Shown here in pieces: positions 1 to 6,196 of a stretch of 6,196 nt of DNA. The position numbers and the translations under genes were made by a program. Numbering within the stretch: position 1 is the first letter of the stretch; the number at the start of each line of letters is the position of its first letter. The notes below the pieces were generated by a model, which was not told where the DNA came from, did no database searches, and was given only the letters and a program-made list of their open reading frames with translations. The stretch is taken from contig PAHC01000012.1 of NCBI GenBank assembly GCA_002704755.1, forward strand, positions 1 to 6,196, given 5' to 3'. This stretch comes from Rhodobiaceae bacterium. Lineage in GTDB: Bacteria > Pseudomonadota > Alphaproteobacteria > Rhizobiales > TMED25.

Positions 1-58
1 ACATATGTATAAAATGATTGCATTAAAAATATATGAAATAATATTGAAAAAATCATGA
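1..58 (+). CDS. Possible C-terminal tail of an unidentified upstream gene (partial)
   Basis: Reading from base 2, this frame is open from the left edge to a TGA at 56-58 and encodes HMYKMIALKIYEIILKKS. The other two plus-strand frames are closed by TAA at 10-12 and TGA at 15-17. The TGA overlaps the ATG of the aminopeptidase gene as ATGA, a junction typical of translationally coupled genes in one operon. The aminopeptidase start has no evident Shine-Dalgarno sequence, which fits re-initiation by ribosomes finishing this gene. Eighteen residues are too few to identify a family, and in DNA this AT-rich the open frame could be chance. Confidence 0.42.
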   Translation, partial: HMYKMIALKIYEIILKKS

Positions 59-1836
59 CAATTCCAACTAGAATAAAAAGATTAAGAGATCGAATGATAG
101 CGGAAAATATCCAGATGTATATTATTCCAATGAAAAATATCTACCTTAACAGCGATCTAGAAGAACCCGACATGAGGATAAAATATGTTTCTGGATTTGA
201 TGGTTCAGCTGGATTCATTTTCATAACACAAAATAAAATATCATTATTTGTAGACGGCAGATACACTCTGCAGGCAAAGCTGCAAGTGGATAGTAATATA
301 TACGAGATTAATGAACTTAATTTCCAAAAAAGTATAGAATGGATTAAAATAAATTTAGAAAAAAATAGTAGAATTGGCTTCGATCCAAAATTACACTCAA
401 TCGATGAGATAGAAAATTATAAAAATAAATTAGAAAATAATTTAATAAGTTTCGTATCAATTGATCAAAATCTAGTTGATTTGATAAGAACAAATCTTAC
501 TTCAATTAAATCAAAAGATTATGTCTTATCAATAATAGATGAGAAAAATAGTGGATTGTCAATTTTACAAAAACTGAGTTACTTGAGAAATAAATATCTT
601 AAGAAAGATAACGAGCTTATATTCACACAAGACAATGATATTGTTTCATGGATTTCTAACCTGAGAGCACTTAGTAAAAAATATACACCATCAATTTTGG
701 GCTCATGCATTCTTACAAAAAATAATTGTTATTTATTGATCCCTAACAATCAAATTATACCCTATAAAAATAATCCACAATACTCTGAGATAGAGTTTTT
801 AGATGAGGATCAATTCGAATATTTATTAAATTCAGAATTAAATCAAATTAATATTGTAAAAATCGACAAACAAAATACTTCCGTCTATTTCAAGGAAAAG
901 TTCATCAAAAAAGGGTATGAATTGATTTCTTTTAATGAACTAGAAAAGGAAAAATCCATAAAGAATGAAACTGAGATTAAGAATATAATGAGAAGTCATA
1001 TCTATGATGGTCAGGCTATATGTAACTTTATCTATTGGTTGAAGAACGCTTCCAAAAAGAATCCAGTTGATGAAATAACTATTATTAATAAGCTTGAACA
1101 ATACAGGACCAGATTAACAACCAATTATCTGGGTCCAAGCTTTCCAGCAATTGTTGGTTTTAGAGAAAATGGAGCAATAATACACTACAGGGCAAAAAAT
1201 CAGAGTTGTAAGAAAATATCTGGCGGAGGTCTACTGCTCATTGACTCAGGCGGTCAATATAAATATGGAACCACTGATATAACAAGAACATTTCTAATTG
1301 GAGATTCAAATAAAACCTACAGTAGATTATATACCATAGTCTTGAAAGCCCATATTGCACTTGCAAGTAGAATTTTTGACAGCAATACAACAGGTAGCGA
1401 ACTTGATAAATCATCAAGAGAAATCATTGAGTCATATGGATATAATTATAACCATGGCACAGGACATGGAGTTGGTTATTTACTCTCTGTACATGAGGGT
1501 CCACTGGCAATATCTCCTAAAGAGAGTCGGTCCGGATTTCGTGAAAATATGGTATTTTCTAATGAGCCAGGGATTTACATTGAGGGCGAACTCGGCATCA
1601 GAATTGAAAATTTGATGATTATAAGAAAAGATGCTTCTTTAGATAATACAGACAAATTATATTTTGAACCTATTTCATTTGCGCCATTTGAAAGCAATTT
1701 AATTGATAGAGATATCCTTAATAAGAAAGAAGTTAATTGGATAAATAAATACCATGAAAAAGTCTACAAAAAACTCAGTATTGGGCTAGATATTGAGACA
1801 AAAGAATGGCTGAACAAAGAAACTGCATCTATCTAA
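55..1836 (+). CDS. pepP: Xaa-Pro aminopeptidase (aminopeptidase P), long three-domain M24B form
   Basis: A cytoplasmic metallopeptidase of the M24B family that removes an N-terminal residue preceding proline, helping to recycle proline-containing peptides. At 593 residues it resembles the long three-domain type (eukaryotic APP1/XPNPEP1 and many alphaproteobacterial proteins), not the roughly 440-residue E. coli PepP. Visible parts are an N-terminal creatinase-like domain (about 5-140, with YVSGFDGSAGF and FVDGRYTLQA), a second creatinase-like domain (about 155-300), the pita-bread catalytic domain (about 312-525) and the family's C-terminal extension (about 533-593). The five expected metal ligands are present: D397, D408, H471, E504 and E518. 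H377 (NGAIIHYR) and H480 (SVHEGP) match the family's catalytic histidines. ATG 55 is preferred because the family's RLxxLRxxM opening begins just after it, and in-frame stops lie at 10 and 34. No clear ribosome binding site is seen; coupling to an upstream gene is likely. The C terminus is complete. The family is certain; the symbol is by homology only. Confidence 0.95.
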   Translation: MTIPTRIKRLRDRMIAENIQMYIIPMKNIYLNSDLEEPDMRIKYVSGFDGSAGFIFITQNKISLFVDGRYTLQAKLQVDSNIYEINELNFQKSIEWIKINLEKNSRIGFDPKLHSIDEIENYKNKLENNLISFVSIDQNLVDLIRTNLTSIKSKDYVLSIIDEKNSGLSILQKLSYLRNKYLKKDNELIFTQDNDIVSWISNLRALSKKYTPSILGSCILTKNNCYLLIPNNQIIPYKNNPQYSEIEFLDEDQFEYLLNSELNQINIVKIDKQNTSVYFKEKFIKKGYELISFNELEKEKSIKNETEIKNIMRSHIYDGQAICNFIYWLKNASKKNPVDEITIINKLEQYRTRLTTNYLGPSFPAIVGFRENGAIIHYRAKNQSCKKISGGGLLLIDSGGQYKYGTTDITRTFLIGDSNKTYSRLYTIVLKAHIALASRIFDSNTTGSELDKSSREIIESYGYNYNHGTGHGVGYLLSVHEGPLAISPKESRSGFRENMVFSNEPGIYIEGELGIRIENLMIIRKDASLDNTDKLYFEPISFAPFESNLIDRDILNKKEVNWINKYHEKVYKKLSIGLDIETKEWLNKETASI

Positions 1837-3998
1837 TTTAATAAATTTAGCCAATCATTTTCATCAATAATTTTTATATTTAAATCTTTTGCTTTAGCTA
1901 ACTTTGAACCAGATTCTTCTCCTGCAACGAGTAAATCAGTTTTGTTTGAAATAGAGCTCAACACTTTTGCCCCCATTCTCTCAGCTTTATCTTTTGCCTC
2001 CGCTCGAGACATAGAGTCAAATTTTCCTGTGAAAACAATACTCAAACCACTAATTTTTGAGTCTAGTTTATGCTCTATTACAAAATCAAGAACATCTAAT
2101 TGATCATTGAGATTCTTCACAACCTCAGTATTATGATCAATAGACAAAAAATCTAAAAAAGATTTAATTGCCACCTCACCGATACCATCATTCTCTAGAA
2201 AGGATTCTAAATAAGAGTCATATTCTGAATTAAGATTGTCTATCAAACTGATTAGATTACCTATACTATTCAAATTTTGTGAAATAATTTTTGCAGTATT
2301 AATACCAATGTGCCTTATGCCTAATGAATAAATGAATCTATCTAACGTAATTTGACGTTTTTCATCAATACTTAGAAAAAGATTAGACATTGATATACTC
2401 CCCCAACCATCCAAGGATAAAATATCGATTAAACCCAGCCCTTGCTTTGACTGCAGCGTAAATATATCATTTGGTCTTTTTATAAAACCCTTATCATAAA
2501 AAAGTTTCATACTTTTACCACCGAAACCTTCAATATTCATAGCATTTCTTGATACGAAAAACTCTAACCTTCCCAATTCTTGGCTAAGACAATAAAAGTC
2601 ACCAGTGCAGCGTCTTACTGATGAAGATTTGCCTGTCGAGGTATTTATCTCTCTTATTGCTGGACTATTGCAAATTGGACATAATTTTGGAAAATCATAT
2701 TTTTGCGAATTAGGAAGTCGTTTTGAGATATCTACACCAATCACCTTGGGTATAACATCACCAGATCTTATAACTTCCACAGTGTCACCTATTCGAATAT
2801 CAGAACCATTTCTGATCTGATTCCCATCACTATCTATGCCCGAGATAAAATCTTCATTATGGAGAGTTGCATTTCTAACAACCACACCACCAATATTAAT
2901 TGGTTCCAATTTTGCAACTGGAGTAAGAGCACCTGTTCTACCAACTTGTATATCGATACCTGTGATTTTAGTTTTAGCTTTTTCAGCTGCAAATTTGTGA
3001 GCAACCGCCCATCGGGGTGACCTTGATATAAAACCTAAACGGTCTTGCAAATGAAGTGAGTTGATTTTATATACGACACCATCAATATCATAGTCAAGAC
3101 TTGATCTGATTGAATCTAATTCAGAGTAAGATTTAATAAGCTCATTCTTTGATCCATTGATCTTTGTGTATGGATTCACTGCAAAGCCCCATTCTTTGAA
3201 CTTAGATATTACCTCAAAATGAGATTTAAAATTATGATTGGATATTTCACCCCATGTATATGCAAAAAAATTTAAATTTCTAGATCTTGTTATATTGGGA
3301 TCAATTTGTCTCAAAGAACCTGATGCAGTATTTCTGGGATTAACATATGTTTGTTTTCCGTTTTGTAGCATTTTCTCATTTAAATTAATAAAATCTGATT
3401 TATTCATATAAATTTCACCACGAACTTCCAATATTTCAGGAACGTCTTTGGATTCAATTACCTTCGGAATATTTGATATTGTCTTAATATTTTCTGTAAC
3501 ATCTTCACCAAGAGTGCCATCGCCCCTTGTTGCACCAACTGTTAAAACCCCATTTTTATATAGCAGTGATGCTGATAAACCATCAATTTTTGGTTCAGAA
3601 ACAATCTCTAATGCGGTGTCTGAATTAAAATTCAAATATTTTCTTATTTTTTCATAAAAATCATCAAGTTCTGATTCATCAAAAATATTTGATAATGACA
3701 ACATTGGTATCTTGTGCTTTACCTTTGAGAATTTTTCAGAAGGCATAAAACCGATGCTTTCTGAGTATTTTGATTCCTTAATTAGAAAGGGATATTTTTG
3801 TAAGACCTGCGTATGGTGTTTCTTTAATTTGTCATAATCGGAGTCATTTATTTCGGAGTAGTTATCTTGATAGTAGAATTTATCTTGTCTAGATAGGAAA
3901 CTCTCGATCTTATTGAGATAAGTGATTTTATCTTCAACTGAATATGCTGTTATATCGCATTCTAGAAAATTTTTAATCGGATCCATCATACTCTTCAT
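1833..3998 (-). CDS. ligA: NAD-dependent DNA ligase LigA
   Basis: Seals nicks in duplex DNA using NAD+, joining Okazaki fragments and completing excision repair. All domains are present over 721 residues: Ia domain for NMN/NAD+ recognition (about 20-75, YYQDN and SDYDKL), adenylation domain with nucleophile K137 in KIDG, then TRGDGTLGEDVT (158-169), EVRGEIYM (191-198), NPRNTASGSLRQID (220-233), DIDGVVYKI (304-312) and HKF (334-336). An OB fold follows (QVGRTGALTP 351-360, GDTVEVIRSGDVIPK 404-418), then a four-cysteine zinc finger (C440, C443, C464, C470), helix-hairpin-helix repeats (about 480-640) and a C-terminal BRCT domain (about 649-721, FTGKF and DLLVAGE). The gene overlaps the end of recN by 26 bases if the first ATG is used. 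ATGs at codons 4 and 5 are alternatives, and codon 5 (3986) lies six bases after a weak GAAG, so the true protein may be 717 residues. The stop overlaps the convergent aminopeptidase stop. The zinc-finger loop is rather long and the usual CPAQ reads CLSQ; no catalytic residue is missing. Confidence 0.98.
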   Translation of the reverse strand: MKSMMDPIKNFLECDITAYSVEDKITYLNKIESFLSRQDKFYYQDNYSEINDSDYDKLKKHHTQVLQKYPFLIKESKYSESIGFMPSEKFSKVKHKIPMLSLSNIFDESELDDFYEKIRKYLNFNSDTALEIVSEPKIDGLSASLLYKNGVLTVGATRGDGTLGEDVTENIKTISNIPKVIESKDVPEILEVRGEIYMNKSDFINLNEKMLQNGKQTYVNPRNTASGSLRQIDPNITRSRNLNFFAYTWGEISNHNFKSHFEVISKFKEWGFAVNPYTKINGSKNELIKSYSELDSIRSSLDYDIDGVVYKINSLHLQDRLGFISRSPRWAVAHKFAAEKAKTKITGIDIQVGRTGALTPVAKLEPINIGGVVVRNATLHNEDFISGIDSDGNQIRNGSDIRIGDTVEVIRSGDVIPKVIGVDISKRLPNSQKYDFPKLCPICNSPAIREINTSTGKSSSVRRCTGDFYCLSQELGRLEFFVSRNAMNIEGFGGKSMKLFYDKGFIKRPNDIFTLQSKQGLGLIDILSLDGWGSISMSNLFLSIDEKRQITLDRFIYSLGIRHIGINTAKIISQNLNSIGNLISLIDNLNSEYDSYLESFLENDGIGEVAIKSFLDFLSIDHNTEVVKNLNDQLDVLDFVIEHKLDSKISGLSIVFTGKFDSMSRAEAKDKAERMGAKVLSSISNKTDLLVAGEESGSKLAKAKDLNIKIIDENDWLNLLN

Positions 3999-5652
3999 AA
4001 ATTAGGCTTTTAGAAGCTTCACGTGCTTGATTGGTTATCTTTTCTCCAGATAGCATCCTTGCAACCTCTTCTATTCTTTCTTCCATTGTTAACTGTTTAA
4101 TTTCAATTGAATAATCTGAATTTATATTTTCAATTTTTTTTATCAAGAAATGATGGTTCGCTTTAGATGCAACTTGTGGTGAGTGAGTAACCGTAAATAT
4201 TTGTAATTGTTTAGATAGATTAAATAACTTTTTACCAATTGCCATAGCAGTTGCGCCACTTACTCCAGAGTCAATTTCATCAAAGATCAGTGTATCATTT
4301 TGATGTTCTTGAGACATAATTGACTTAATTGCAAGTATTATCCTTGAGGCCTCTCCTCCAGATGCAACATTATTTATCAATTCAGGTCGCTTTTCTTTAC
4401 TGGTTGATATGCATATATTTACGATATCATTTCCCTTTGGCCCAAAGTCATCAATTTGTAATTTTGATGCAATATTTGTTCTAATGGTCACATTTGGAAA
4501 TTTTAAGTCTTCAAGCTCGGATAGGAGTTTATTATCAAATACTTTCACAATTTGACTTCTTTTAATAGATATTTTATGTGAAATTTCATTGTAATTTTCA
4601 ACCAAATAATCATATTCCATAGTCATATTTTTGAAGTCGGAATCTCCCGATTTTAGTAGGTTCAGTTCCTGGAGTGAACTGTGATAAAAATCATTTATGT
4701 TATCAGATTGAATATCATATTTTCTTCTCATTGCTTTAATTGCAAATAGTCTTTTTTCAATTTGTTCAAGATTATCACTCCCAGAACTAAGTTCAGAATT
4801 CATGCTACTAACCTTAGATTTGAAATTATCTAACAAACTTGATACCCCATCCAACTCTTCAGAAAAAGACACATAATAATTTTGATGAGTGGATTGGAAG
4901 ACGTTGATTTCCTTAAATAACTTATGTAGAATTTCTTCAAAACCATTATCATTATTCATATACATATTAATATTATCAAGCGCTGACATTAACTTAACTT
5001 TATCCAATAAAAGTTTTCTTTTTTCACTAAGGATTTCTTCTTCGCCATTGGAAACATCCATGTCCAAAATTTCGTCACACATGTTCTGAATGGTTTCAAT
5101 TTTATTTTCAGCTTGTTTTAATTCAAATTCTTTTTCTTGAATTTCTTTTTGAAGTGTTTTTATCTTTAATGATAATGATTTCAACTCAGAGAGATTGTTA
5201 GCATAATCTCCGAAACTATCAATAATATCAATATGGTTTGATTGGTCAATAAAGCTAAGATCTTCGTTTTGTCCATGTGTTTCAACTAGAAATGAAGATA
5301 TTTTTTTTATAATTGACAAGCTTACTGGATTATCATCGATATATGATTTTGTCTTACCATCTTTGAATTGAACTCTCTTCAAATAGATGTAATCCTCAAC
5401 ATCGATATCACAATCCTCACATAAACTTTTAATTTGATTATTGGCTGATATTACTAATGTAATTATAGCTTTATCTTTATTATTTTTTACAATACCAGGA
5501 GTGCTCTTTGCTCCAAGTGCAAGTGATATAGAATTCATTATAATTGACTTACCAGCACCAGTCTCACCAGTAAAGACATTGAGACCATTTTTAAAATCAA
5601 TCTCTAACTTATCTATAAAAATTATATTATGAATTGAGAGTGATAAAATCAT
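3973..5652 (-). CDS. recN: DNA repair protein RecN (SMC-like ATPase)
   Basis: An SMC-like ATPase that acts at double-strand breaks with the RecA recombination pathway. The 559 residues match the family's usual size. The N-terminal ATPase half carries Walker A GETGAGKS (29-36, K35) and a HGQNED segment (126-131) corresponding to the family's HGQ motif. A charged, helical coiled-coil region fills about 150-370 in two arms around a short hinge. The C-terminal half has the ABC signature ASGGEASR (430-437), Walker B LIFDEIDSGVSG (455-466, D458 and E459) and the switch histidine H490 in VTHSPQVAS. The start is secure because MILSLSIHNIIFIDKLEIDF matches the conserved RecN opening (family form LSIxNIxLIDxLxLxF). 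It follows bamD after 22 bases and runs into ligA with overlap, so it is probably cotranscribed with both. No LexA-type operator is evident in the short gap, so any SOS control would have to act elsewhere. Two A8 tracts occur within the coding strand. Confidence 0.97.
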   Translation of the reverse strand: MILSLSIHNIIFIDKLEIDFKNGLNVFTGETGAGKSIIMNSISLALGAKSTPGIVKNNKDKAIITLVISANNQIKSLCEDCDIDVEDYIYLKRVQFKDGKTKSYIDDNPVSLSIIKKISSFLVETHGQNEDLSFIDQSNHIDIIDSFGDYANNLSELKSLSLKIKTLQKEIQEKEFELKQAENKIETIQNMCDEILDMDVSNGEEEILSEKRKLLLDKVKLMSALDNINMYMNNDNGFEEILHKLFKEINVFQSTHQNYYVSFSEELDGVSSLLDNFKSKVSSMNSELSSGSDNLEQIEKRLFAIKAMRRKYDIQSDNINDFYHSSLQELNLLKSGDSDFKNMTMEYDYLVENYNEISHKISIKRSQIVKVFDNKLLSELEDLKFPNVTIRTNIASKLQIDDFGPKGNDIVNICISTSKEKRPELINNVASGGEASRIILAIKSIMSQEHQNDTLIFDEIDSGVSGATAMAIGKKLFNLSKQLQIFTVTHSPQVASKANHHFLIKKIENINSDYSIEIKQLTMEERIEEVARMLSGEKITNQAREASKSLIYEEYDGSD

Positions 5653-5665
5653 AGAAGTACTTTGA

Positions 5666-5669
5666 CCTT
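5666..5669 (-). promoter_or_regulatory. Weak candidate ribosome binding site of recN
   Basis: On the minus strand the bamD-recN gap contains AAGG, the only purine-rich core resembling a Shine-Dalgarno sequence there. It lies 13 bases before the recN ATG, longer than the usual 5-9. Either it works poorly or recN translation depends partly on ribosomes arriving from bamD, whose stop is 22 bases upstream. Confidence 0.25.
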
Positions 5670-5674
5670 ACTAT

Positions 5675-6196
5675 TTATTTCCAAACTTTCTTTATCCAAC
5701 TAGTTTTTTCTTCTTTCGGTCTAAGTCCAGCAGATTCTAGCTGATTATAAATATATTCATACCACTTACTGTTTGGATAGTTATAGCCTAATATAGCAGC
5801 TGAGGATTGAGCTTCGGTGAAAATACCAAGTGAAATATATGACTCAGAATATCGAGCAAGCGCTTCTTCTATATGTGATGTTGTTTGATAATCAGAAACT
5901 ATAACCTTAAACCTATTAATCGCGGCCGAATGTTGATTTCTTTTTTGATAATACCTTCCAATTTCCATCTCTGATCCAGCAATATGATCAACGACTAAAT
6001 CTCTTTTGAGTCTTGAGTCTTTGGCGTATTCTGATTCAGGAAATCTATCAATTATTGTATTAAAATATTGTAAAGCTAATTTGGCATTTAATTGGTCTCT
6101 CCCTACATTAGCGACTTGAAGATAATAGGATAATCCAATTAAATAGTTTGCATAAGCAAGATCCTTGCTGTTTGGGTAAAGCTGCATATATCTTGT
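5675..6196 (-). CDS. bamD: Outer membrane protein assembly factor BamD, C-terminal part (5' end outside window)
   Basis: BamD (formerly ComL/YfiO) is an outer-membrane lipoprotein facing the periplasm. It consists of TPR repeats and works with BamA to fold and insert beta-barrel proteins. The frame stays open to the window edge, so the real gene begins beyond it; the first internal ATG (6185-6187) is not a start, because residues TRYMQLYPNSKDLAYANYL read straight through as a family TPR segment. The visible 173 residues include TPR-like helices with the family wording YANYLIGLSYY (15-25), VGRDQ (31-35), RFPESEYAKDSR (51-62), the H71-AGSEMEIGRYY region (71-83) and AAINRF...DYQTTSHIEEAL (91-113). 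The C terminus ends in GLRP...SWIKKVWK, as in alphaproteobacterial BamD. The signal peptide and lipobox cysteine, expected at the missing N terminus, cannot be checked. In Alphaproteobacteria lpxC commonly lies just upstream. The protein appears intact as far as seen. Confidence 0.95.
   Translation of the reverse strand, partial: TRYMQLYPNSKDLAYANYLIGLSYYLQVANVGRDQLNAKLALQYFNTIIDRFPESEYAKDSRLKRDLVVDHIAGSEMEIGRYYQKRNQHSAAINRFKVIVSDYQTTSHIEEALARYSESYISLGIFTEAQSSAAILGYNYPNSKWYEYIYNQLESAGLRPKEEKTSWIKKVWK

Noticed and set aside
7..12. TATAAA, considered as a -10 promoter element for the aminopeptidase gene
   Set aside because: The matching -35 region would lie outside the window, the whole leader is A/T-rich so such hexamers occur by chance, and the ATGA overlap argues for an upstream cotranscribed gene.
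1355..1615. Open frame of 86 codons on the plus strand inside the aminopeptidase gene
   Set aside because: It lies wholly inside the metal-binding catalytic domain coding sequence in another frame and has no recognisable protein character.
1833..1850. Imperfect AT-rich inverted repeat over the convergent stop codons, considered as a bidirectional terminator
   Set aside because: The best pairing is CTAA with TTAG plus a few A-T pairs around a bulge and a three-base loop, with only one G-C pair. It would be very unstable, and such repeats are expected by chance here.
2605..2820. Plus-strand open frame antisense to ligA
   Set aside because: It is opposite the conserved OB-fold and zinc-finger coding region; the open frame is a by-product of codon constraints there.
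3448..3657. Plus-strand open frame antisense to ligA with a somewhat hydrophobic translation
   Set aside because: It is opposite the KIDG adenylation motif region; the apparent hydrophobicity is a common artefact of reading the complement of polar codons.
4889..5089. Plus-strand open frame antisense to the recN coiled coil
   Set aside because: The complement of Glu/Lys/Asn-rich coiled-coil codons gives Leu/Phe/Ser-rich frames; there is no independent support.
5441..5632. Plus-strand open frame antisense to the recN Walker A region
   Set aside because: It lies opposite the highly conserved RecN N terminus, with no ribosome binding site or recognisable family.
6185..6187. Minus-strand ATG considered as the bamD start
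   Set aside because: The frame is open to the window edge, the residues before it (TRY) continue the family's TPR segment, and a start here would remove the signal peptide and lipobox.

Overview
This window looks like an ordinary, gene-dense stretch of chromosome from an AT-rich alphaproteobacterium (about 30% G+C by eye, not counted exactly). Two observations point there. The minus strand carries bamD-recN-ligA in that order, the order found downstream of ftsZ-lpxC in many Alphaproteobacteria. The proteins also carry alphaproteobacterial-style wording, such as YYQD and HKFAAEK in LigA, VGRDQ and DYQTTSH in BamD, and a long C-terminal WLN.YH...WL tail in the aminopeptidase. Very low G+C and overlapping or nearly touching genes would fit a streamlined marine lineage (SAR11-like or a similar planktonic group). 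That placement is inference.

Layout from left to right. Positions 1-58 probably hold the last codons of an unidentified plus-strand gene whose TGA stop overlaps the next ATG. Positions 55-1836 (+) encode a long, three-domain Xaa-Pro aminopeptidase with all metal ligands present. Positions 1833-3998 (-) encode NAD-dependent DNA ligase LigA, 3973-5652 (-) the repair ATPase RecN, and 5675-6196 (-) the C-terminal part of the outer-membrane assembly lipoprotein BamD, which runs off the right edge. The aminopeptidase and ligase genes converge and their stop codons overlap by four bases.

The three minus-strand genes are probably one transcription unit reading bamD, recN, ligA: the first gap is 22 bases and the second junction overlaps. 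The unit combines an envelope-assembly factor with a recombinational-repair ATPase and the replicative ligase. No promoter for it lies inside the window. There is no intergenic stretch longer than 54 bases, and I found no RNA gene, mobile element, CRISPR array or large repeat. I found no sign of a novel system; the findings concern gene junctions, start choice and small deviations within conserved proteins.
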